Source: Rhodococcus_F sp040656415
GTDB taxonomy: Bacteria; Actinomycetota; Actinomycetes; Mycobacteriales; Mycobacteriaceae
Length of the DNA stretch: 64,000 nt
Assembly (NCBI RefSeq): GCF_040656415.1
Contig: NZ_JBFAMC010000001.1
Span: 62,001 to 126,000 of the forward strand
Direction: 5' to 3'
Shown here one piece after another: positions 58,544 to 64,000 of this stretch. How positions within the stretch are numbered: position 1 is the stretch's first letter; each line of letters begins with the position of its first letter. Made by a program: the position numbers and the translations under genes. The notes beneath the pieces were generated by a model. It ran no database searches. It was not told the origin of the DNA and saw nothing but the letters and a program-made list of their open reading frames with translations.

Positions 58544-59725
58544 GACCCCGTCCGTAACCCATATGCGCCAGGAGCAGGACAGCGGCCACCGGAACTCGCC
58601 GGGCGAACTCGCCAACTCGACGCATTCGACGTGGTGCTCGAGCGAGTCGCCCGCGCGCGCCCTGAACGCAGTGTGATGCTCACCGGTCTTCGAGGGGTAG
58701 GCAAGACGGTGCTGCTCAACCACTTGCGTTCGGCGGCAATCTCGCGGAGGTGGGGAACCGGGAAGATCGAGGCCCGTCCAGACCAGGAGTTGCGCAGGCC
58801 GCTGTCGTCGGCATTGCACATGGCGGTCCGGGAGATCGCCGGTGCGCACCGCGACCCCGACCGGGTCGAGGCGTTCCTCGGCACCCTCAAGTCGTTTGCC
58901 CTGCGTGCGACCGGAGACAAGGGCATACGGGAACGGTGGCAGCCGGGTATCGACGTGCCGGCAGTGAAGGGTCGTGCCGATTCGGGTGACATCGAGATCG
59001 ACCTGGTCGAGTTGTTGGTCGAAGCGTCCTCGTTGGCCGGAGACGTCGGGGTTGGGATCGCACTGTTCATCGACGAGATGCAGGACCTGGGTGCCGCGGA
59101 TGTCTCGGCGATTTGCGGCGCTTGCCACGAATTGAGTCAGGATGCGGCCCCGTTGATCGTGGTCGGCGCGGGACTGCCACACCTTCCCGCGGTGCTGTCG
59201 GCGTCCAAGAGCTATTCGGAACGCCTCTTCAGCTACCACCGCATCGATCGTCTGGATCGTGAGTCCGCCGACCGGGCACTGATCGCGCCCGCCCGCCGAG
59301 AAGACGTGAAATTCACTGACGAGGCTCTCGATGCGCTGTATGCGGCAGCTGACGGCTACCCGTATTTCGTTCAGGCGTACGGCAAGGCGACGTGGGATGT
59401 GGCTGCGGTAAGTCCGATTACCGCCGAGGACGTTCGGGTGGCCGCACCGACGGCGGAGGAAGAGCTCGCGGTCGGCTTCTTCGGATCGCGTTACGAGCGC
59501 GCTACTCCCGCCGAACGCGAATACATGCGAGCGATGGCCGATCTCGCGGACGACGGCCCAGTGGCGACGGCGACGATCGCCTCCGAACTCGGTCGCAAGC
59601 CCGCCTCCCTGTCACCCGCGAGGGACGGGCTGATCAAGAAGGGTCTGATCTATTCGGCTGAGCGCGGATCGGTCGGATTCACCGTGCCGCACTTCGGTCG
59701 GTATCTGCGCGCCCAGAACGACTAG
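58541..59725 (+). CDS. AAA-type ATP-binding protein with C-terminal winged helix
   Basis: 394 residues. Walker A GLRGVGKT at about 49-56, Walker B ALFIDEMQDLG near 183, and a sensor region GAGLPHLP. A winged helix closes the protein (TPAEREYMRAMADLADDGPV, ASLSPARDGLIKKGLIYSAE). The plan is that of the archaeal-type ATPase/Orc1-Cdc6-like family common in actinomycetes. Role not known. Divergent from the sigma-factor gene. Confidence 0.78.
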   Translation: MDPVRNPYAPGAGQRPPELAGRTRQLDAFDVVLERVARARPERSVMLTGLRGVGKTVLLNHLRSAAISRRWGTGKIEARPDQELRRPLSSALHMAVREIAGAHRDPDRVEAFLGTLKSFALRATGDKGIRERWQPGIDVPAVKGRADSGDIEIDLVELLVEASSLAGDVGVGIALFIDEMQDLGAADVSAICGACHELSQDAAPLIVVGAGLPHLPAVLSASKSYSERLFSYHRIDRLDRESADRALIAPARREDVKFTDEALDALYAAADGYPYFVQAYGKATWDVAAVSPITAEDVRVAAPTAEEELAVGFFGSRYERATPAEREYMRAMADLADDGPVATATIASELGRKPASLSPARDGLIKKGLIYSAERGSVGFTVPHFGRYLRAQND

Positions 59726-59909
59726 GTATATGAGGCACCGACCTTCGCGGCGCTTCCTCGGGAAGTGGAGGCCCACTAGCGATTTCTAGTCATCTCTACG
59801 GCACGACGTAGAGAGCTCAAGATTCTCATGTCGAGTATCGAGATGCTATCGGCTCTGGCCCTCGTCGGGGGTTGTGACGCATCCTGGATCTAGGACGAAG
59901 GGATCAACG

Positions 59910-61865
59910 ATGCCCGAGAATGTCGCCCGGAAAGTCATCAGTGCACACCTCCTCGACGGTCGGATGGAACCGGGCGAGGAGATCTCGATTCGGATCGATC
60001 AGACCCTCACACAGGACGCCACCGGAACCCTCGTGATGCAGGAATTGGAGGCGCTCCACCTCGATCGCATCGAGACCGAACTGAGCGTGCAGTACGTCGA
60101 CCACAATCTGCTGCAGGCCGATGAGAAGAATGCCGAGGATCACGAGTTTCTTCGATCGGCGGCTCTCCGGTACGGGTTGTGGTTCTCGAAGCCCGGTAAC
60201 GGGGTCTCCCATCCAACCCACATGCAGCGATTCGGTGTTCCCGGCAAGACGTTGGCTGGGTCGGATTCGCACACACCGGCGGCAGGGTCTCTGGGCATGC
60301 TCGCGATCGGTGTGGGAGGGCTCGAGGTGGCGATGGCCATCGCGGGTCATCCCCTGTACCTTCGGATGCCTCAGATCTGGGGTGTGGAATTGACCGGCAG
60401 GCTGCCCGAGTGGTGTTCGGCGAAAGACGTCATCCTCGAGATGCTCCGCCGCCACGGGGTCAAGGGCGGTCTCGGCAGGATCATCGAATACCACGGATCG
60501 GGACTTGCGACGTTGACGGCGATGGACCGTCACGTCATCGCGAATATGGGCGCCGAACTGGGCGCCACCACATCGATATTCCCGGCCGACATCGCGGTTC
60601 GCGACTTTCTGCAGTGTGAGGGGCGGGAAGAGGACTTCGTGGAACTTCTCGCCGACGACGGTGCGGACTACGACTTGCATGAGCACATCGACCTGTCGAC
60701 GATCGAGCCACTGATCGCGAAGCCGTCGTCACCGGGGAACGTGGTGCCCGTCCGCGAGGTGGTTGGTGAGGATGTGAGCCAGGTGGTGATCGGATCATCT
60801 GCGAACCCCGGTCTACGTGACTTCGCGATCGTCGCTGCCATGGTGTCGGGGAGGCAGACCGTCCCGAGTGTGAGCTTCGACGTCAATCCGAGTTCACGGG
60901 AAATCTTGTCGGATCTCACGGGGATGGGCGCGACGCTCGAGCTGGTCATGGCAGGCGCGCGGATTCACCAGTCCGGATGTATGGGCTGCATCGGCATGGG
61001 GCAGGCGCCCGCGACGGACAAGAACTCTCTGAGGACTATGCCCCGAAATTTCCCGGGCCGCTCGGGAACCAGGGAGGACTCCGTATGGCTGTGTTCGCCG
61101 GAGACGGCGGCAGCGTCGGCGCTGACCGGGGTCATCACCGACCCGCGGAACTGGGCGAGAGAAGTAGGAATGCCGTATCCGAAGATCGAGTTTCCGGCAC
61201 GGGCTGCGATCAACACCGCCATGCTCGTGGCGCCACTACCCGAGGAAGAAGCCCGTGGCGTCGAACTCGTGAAGGGGCCCAACATCTCTTCCCTGCCCGA
61301 GCTTCCGCGCCTGCCCGACCGACTCGAGGCACCCGTGCTCCTCGTGGTCGGTGACGATATCTCCACCGACGAGATTTCACCGGCGGGGGCGCGTGCTCTG
61401 CCGTTTCGTTCCAACATCCCCAAGCTTGCCGAGTTCACGTTCACTCAGATCGACGAGACATATCCTGCGCGCGCGGAGGAGGTGGCGAAGAGCACCGGGC
61501 ATTTCATCGTCGGCGGCGACAACTACGGTCAGGGGTCTTCTCGGGAACATGCAGCGATCACGCCGCGTCACCTCGGGCTGCATGCCGTCATCGCGAAGTC
61601 GTTTGCCCGAATCCACTGGCAGAACCTCGCCAACTTCGGTGTGCTCGCGCTCGAATTCGAGAATCCGGACGACTACGACACCATTCGGCAAGGCGACGTG
61701 CTGATCCTCGACGGAGTACGTGAGGCCATTCGTTCCGGAGCGCGCCTGACTGTATTCGACGTGACGCGCGAGCTCGAGATTCCCGTACATCATCGTCTGT
61801 CTCGGCGTCAGGTGAATGACGTGCTCGCAGGCGGATTGATCCCCAACCTGGCAAGACAGGGGTAG
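59910..61865 (+). CDS. Aconitase-family hydratase
   Basis: 651 residues, single-chain aconitase of the short bacterial type, with the swivel domain in the last ~170 residues (VGDDISTDEISPAGARAL, GGDNYGQGSSREHAA). Substrate-site SDSHTPAAGSLG is near residue 115 and the cluster pair GCMGCIG has Cys357 and Cys360. The third cluster Cys, normally in GSCTN, is Ser297 here (GSSANPGLRD). It interconverts citrate and isocitrate or acts on a related tricarboxylate. Start ATG is set by GAAGGG eight bases upstream. Confidence 0.8.
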   Translation: MPENVARKVISAHLLDGRMEPGEEISIRIDQTLTQDATGTLVMQELEALHLDRIETELSVQYVDHNLLQADEKNAEDHEFLRSAALRYGLWFSKPGNGVSHPTHMQRFGVPGKTLAGSDSHTPAAGSLGMLAIGVGGLEVAMAIAGHPLYLRMPQIWGVELTGRLPEWCSAKDVILEMLRRHGVKGGLGRIIEYHGSGLATLTAMDRHVIANMGAELGATTSIFPADIAVRDFLQCEGREEDFVELLADDGADYDLHEHIDLSTIEPLIAKPSSPGNVVPVREVVGEDVSQVVIGSSANPGLRDFAIVAAMVSGRQTVPSVSFDVNPSSREILSDLTGMGATLELVMAGARIHQSGCMGCIGMGQAPATDKNSLRTMPRNFPGRSGTREDSVWLCSPETAAASALTGVITDPRNWAREVGMPYPKIEFPARAAINTAMLVAPLPEEEARGVELVKGPNISSLPELPRLPDRLEAPVLLVVGDDISTDEISPAGARALPFRSNIPKLAEFTFTQIDETYPARAEEVAKSTGHFIVGGDNYGQGSSREHAAITPRHLGLHAVIAKSFARIHWQNLANFGVLALEFENPDDYDTIRQGDVLILDGVREAIRSGARLTVFDVTRELEIPVHHRLSRRQVNDVLAGGLIPNLARQG

Positions 61866-61881
61866 CTGAACTCGGCCGCCG

Positions 61882-61898
61882 TACACTCGGCGCCGATG
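61882..61898 (+). promoter_or_regulatory. Leaderless -10 box before the M50-like gene
   Basis: TACACT (61882-61887) lies eight bases before ATG 61896; no ribosome site is present. Confidence 0.4.
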
Positions 61899-62612
61899 AA
61901 CGAAATTCAGTCGCTTTGGGAGCGCATGAGCGCCGTCAGTCCCGCTCCTGCCACCTGGGTCGTCCAGACTACGGCGGTTGTCGCCGTGGTCCTGGTTGTC
62001 GAACCGCGGTCCTGGCGACTTACCCGCAACGTGGTGACCATCGTCCATGAGGGTGCACATCTGTTGGTCGCCTTGCTCTTCGGGAGAAGGCTCAAGGGGG
62101 TGCGCCTGCACTCGGACACTTCGGGTGTTGCCATCTCTTCGGGAAAACCCACCGGCCCGGGCGTGGTCCTCATGACCTTCGCCGGATATGTGGGTCCCGC
62201 TGTACTCGGGCTGGGCGCTGCCTGGGTGCTCGGCACAGGACACGCAGTGGCGGTGCTGTGGATCGGTGTGGCGGCCCTGGCCGCGATGCTGGTTCTCGTC
62301 CGGAATCTGTATGGGCTGTTCTCCCTGAGCCTGGCCGGGGCGCTACTGTTCGGGCTCGTCTGGTTCGGGACACAGGACCAGCAGGTGGCGGCGGCGTACT
62401 TGATCACGTTGTTCATGCTCTTGGCCGCGTCGCGGCCTGTCATCGAATTGCAACGCCATCGCGCGAAGGGGGCGGCCCCGAACTCCGACGCCGATCAGCT
62501 CGCCCGGCTTACCCGTATCCCAGGACTCGTCTGGGTGGGCCTGTTCCTGGTTGTGACGGTCAGTTGTCTCGTGGTCGGCGGCGGTTGGATCCTCAGTCCG
62601 GTCATCGGCTGA
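61896..62612 (+). CDS. M50-like integral membrane metallopeptidase
   Basis: 238 residues with five or six transmembrane helices. HEGAH (residues 51-55) is the HExxH zinc motif at the end of a membrane segment, as in the M50B-like peptidases of actinomycetes. RNLYGLFSLSLAG may hold another polar site. The protease substrate is unknown. The last 11 bases overlap the end of the converging NRPS gene. Confidence 0.72.
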   Translation: MNEIQSLWERMSAVSPAPATWVVQTTAVVAVVLVVEPRSWRLTRNVVTIVHEGAHLLVALLFGRRLKGVRLHSDTSGVAISSGKPTGPGVVLMTFAGYVGPAVLGLGAAWVLGTGHAVAVLWIGVAALAAMLVLVRNLYGLFSLSLAGALLFGLVWFGTQDQQVAAAYLITLFMLLAASRPVIELQRHRAKGAAPNSDADQLARLTRIPGLVWVGLFLVVTVSCLVVGGGWILSPVIG

Positions 62613-64000
62613 CCAGTGCGGAAGCCAAGACGGGTCCGAGTACTGCGAGGGCCTCCGGGTCCGTCATGTGGCGATGCGGGTAGTTGACGGTGTGGTCGAT
62701 CAACTCCCCGCCGATCCATGGTCGCCACGTCTCGCTTGCGGGGACGGGTTGGGATTCGTCCCGGGTCGCGCTGAAGAAAAGCAATCCGCCATCGAACCAT
62801 CCCGGCGCGTAGCCGACGGCGGCGTCGATGACGTCTACATAGTCTTCGTACAATCGCTTCAAGTGCTCCGGATCGAGTTGCCGGGCGAGATCGCCGTCGA
62901 ACTCCGCCAGCAACTCCAGCGCCGACGGCAGCGGATTGTCCCGTTGCGCGGTGGCATAACTGTCGATCATGGCAAGCATGCTCACTTCTTCGCCGAGCGA
63001 CCGCAACTCGACGGCCATTGCGTGGGCGATTACGCCACCAACCGAGTATCCGAGCAGATGGTAGGGCCCCTGCGGCTGCACGCGGCGAATCTCCTCGACG
63101 TAACGGTGGGCACGGTCGGTAATCGAAGTGAACCGTTCGTCGGGCGCGGTCAACGCTGGCGACTGCAGGCCGTAAACGGGTCTACCCGGATCGAGGTGTG
63201 CGTGCAGTCCCGAATAGCACCAGGACAATCCGATCGCAGGATGTATGCAGAACAGGGGTTCTCGCTCGTCGCCTCGGCTCAAGGGCAGCAGTGTGTCGAG
63301 CGCGGAAGCGGCTTCGGGACCCTGCTCATTCGATGAGATCCTGGCCGCGATTGCTTCAACCGTCGGATCGTCGAAGAACCATTCGAGCCGGACGGCGACA
63401 TCAGTCGTGGTGTGCAGTCGTGATGCGGCCTTGACTGCCGACAACGAGTTGCCCCCCAACTCGAAGAAGTTGTCGTCCAACCCGACCGGACCGGCGCCGA
63501 GAATCTCCTCGAACGCGGACGTGACCATTTTCTCGATACAGGTCGTGGGAGGCCGAAATGGCTGGGTCCGCGGAATACCGGGATCGGGCAGCGCCCGCCG
63601 ATCAAGCTTGCCGTGGGGTGTCGACGGCAACGCCTCGACCACCGCGATCTGGTTGGGCACCATGTATCGAGGGAGACTCCGAGCCAGTTCCGCCGACAAC
63701 AGTCGGGTGTCGATCACGACGTCCGGGCGGGGGACCACATACCCGACCAGACGGGCTCCGGCGACGGGGGATTGGTGCACCGCGGCTGCAGATTGAGCGA
63801 CGTCGCGGTGAGCCCGCATTGCCGCTTCGATTTCTCCGAGCTCGACGCGTTGGCCGCGAATCTTCACCTGGAGATCATTACGGCCTAGGTAGTCGAGGGT
63901 TCCGTCTCTTCGGCGACTCACCACGTCGCCCGTTCGGTACATCCGTTCACCGGACGAACCCCATGGATTGGCAACGAACCGGGCGGCGGTCGTGCCGGGT
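62602..64000 (-). CDS. Nonribosomal peptide synthetase, C-terminal A-PCP-TE part
   Basis: The frame is open from the window's right end to 62602. It first shows the end of an adenylation domain (ARFVANPWGSSGERMYRTGD with the A8 motif, then KIRGQRVELGEIEAAMRAHR). A carrier domain follows, with the phosphopantetheine Ser in FFELGGNSLSAV (Ser codon 63445-63447). A thioesterase comes last, with the nucleophile in LGYSVGGVIAH (Ser codon 63043-63045) and a likely catalytic His in HRHMTDPEAL. It is thus the last module of an assembly line, releasing a peptide such as a siderophore or lipopeptide; the product is unknown. The start and earlier modules are outside the window. Confidence 0.88.
   Translation of the reverse strand, partial: PGTTAARFVANPWGSSGERMYRTGDVVSRRRDGTLDYLGRNDLQVKIRGQRVELGEIEAAMRAHRDVAQSAAAVHQSPVAGARLVGYVVPRPDVVIDTRLLSAELARSLPRYMVPNQIAVVEALPSTPHGKLDRRALPDPGIPRTQPFRPPTTCIEKMVTSAFEEILGAGPVGLDDNFFELGGNSLSAVKAASRLHTTTDVAVRLEWFFDDPTVEAIAARISSNEQGPEAASALDTLLPLSRGDEREPLFCIHPAIGLSWCYSGLHAHLDPGRPVYGLQSPALTAPDERFTSITDRAHRYVEEIRRVQPQGPYHLLGYSVGGVIAHAMAVELRSLGEEVSMLAMIDSYATAQRDNPLPSALELLAEFDGDLARQLDPEHLKRLYEDYVDVIDAAVGYAPGWFDGGLLFFSATRDESQPVPASETWRPWIGGELIDHTVNYPHRHMTDPEALAVLGPVLASALVSR

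Noticed and set aside
58370..59239. Upstream extension of the sigma-factor frame
   Set aside because: It overlaps the divergent AAA ATPase gene; the ATG at 58367-58369 has a strong GGGGAGGA site and matches the family start.

Overview
The window is GC-rich, densely coded DNA from a mycolic-acid actinomycete, most likely Rhodococcus or a close relative. This is inferred from gene content: many F420-type luciferase-like oxidoreductases, an NDMA-dependent alcohol dehydrogenase, DUF3558 and DUF4185 secreted proteins, a MAB_1171c-type membrane protein, a SigD/ShbA-like sigma factor, and GTG or leaderless starts. I saw no rRNA, tRNA, CRISPR array or intact insertion sequence.

Left part (1-13.2 kb). 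A leftward phosphonate/phosphite-type ABC transporter operon (phnD-phnC-phnE) ends in a co-translated LysR regulator that is cut by the window edge. It is followed by an M13 metallopeptidase lipoprotein, a TY-Chap/YbjN-like protein and an ADP-ribose module: an NrtR-like Nudix regulator divergent from a fused ADP-ribosylglycohydrolase/macrodomain enzyme, with two tandem 23-bp operator-like repeats between them. Next come a HAD hydrolase, an ANTAR-like protein, a mycofactocin-type alcohol dehydrogenase and a luciferase-like oxidoreductase.

13.3-20.6 kb holds seven tandem, same-strand, 327-residue paralogous F420-dependent luciferase-like oxidoreductases. Each has its own TAnnGT box exactly seven bases before the start codon, which predicts seven separate leaderless transcripts. 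The paralogues differ mainly at a few loop segments. An NTF2-like/SDR gene pair diverges from the array.

20.7-33 kb: a Tat-exported phospholipase C, an amino-acid permease, a sugar-dehydrogenase lipoprotein, and an accessory patch. The patch has an integrase remnant, two copies of a helix-turn-helix antitoxin-like gene flanking a three-gene envelope operon, a zeta-toxin-like gene that is frameshifted and has a Walker A substitution, and an unknown protein with a possible PD-(D/E)XK nuclease core.

33.7-42.7 kb is a Ter (tellurium/stress) locus: terC/DUF475, terD, and a four-gene overlapping operon encoding a CitE-like lyase, a PRTase-TRSP protein, a StiP/PELOTA protein and a HAD phosphatase. 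A second CitE-like copy at 33.7 kb is followed by a scar in which the first codons of the PRTase gene run into a piece of terD. That scar is the remains of a second Ter cluster.

43-47.4 kb holds an ImmA/IrrE peptidase, a MAB_1171c-type membrane protein, a PAP2-like membrane protein and an XRE regulator, with the PAP2-like gene duplicated beyond a methyltransferase. The right part (47.4-64 kb) is mostly housekeeping or metabolic: another luciferase-like oxidoreductase, GYD and DUF72 proteins, a SanA-like protein, a ferritin-like/VIT1 fusion, a DUF4185 protein, a TetR/FAD-dehydrogenase operon, a CGNR regulator, a SigD-like sigma factor, an AAA ATPase, an aconitase-like enzyme lacking one cluster cysteine, an M50-like peptidase, and the end of an NRPS (A-PCP-TE) that runs off the window.
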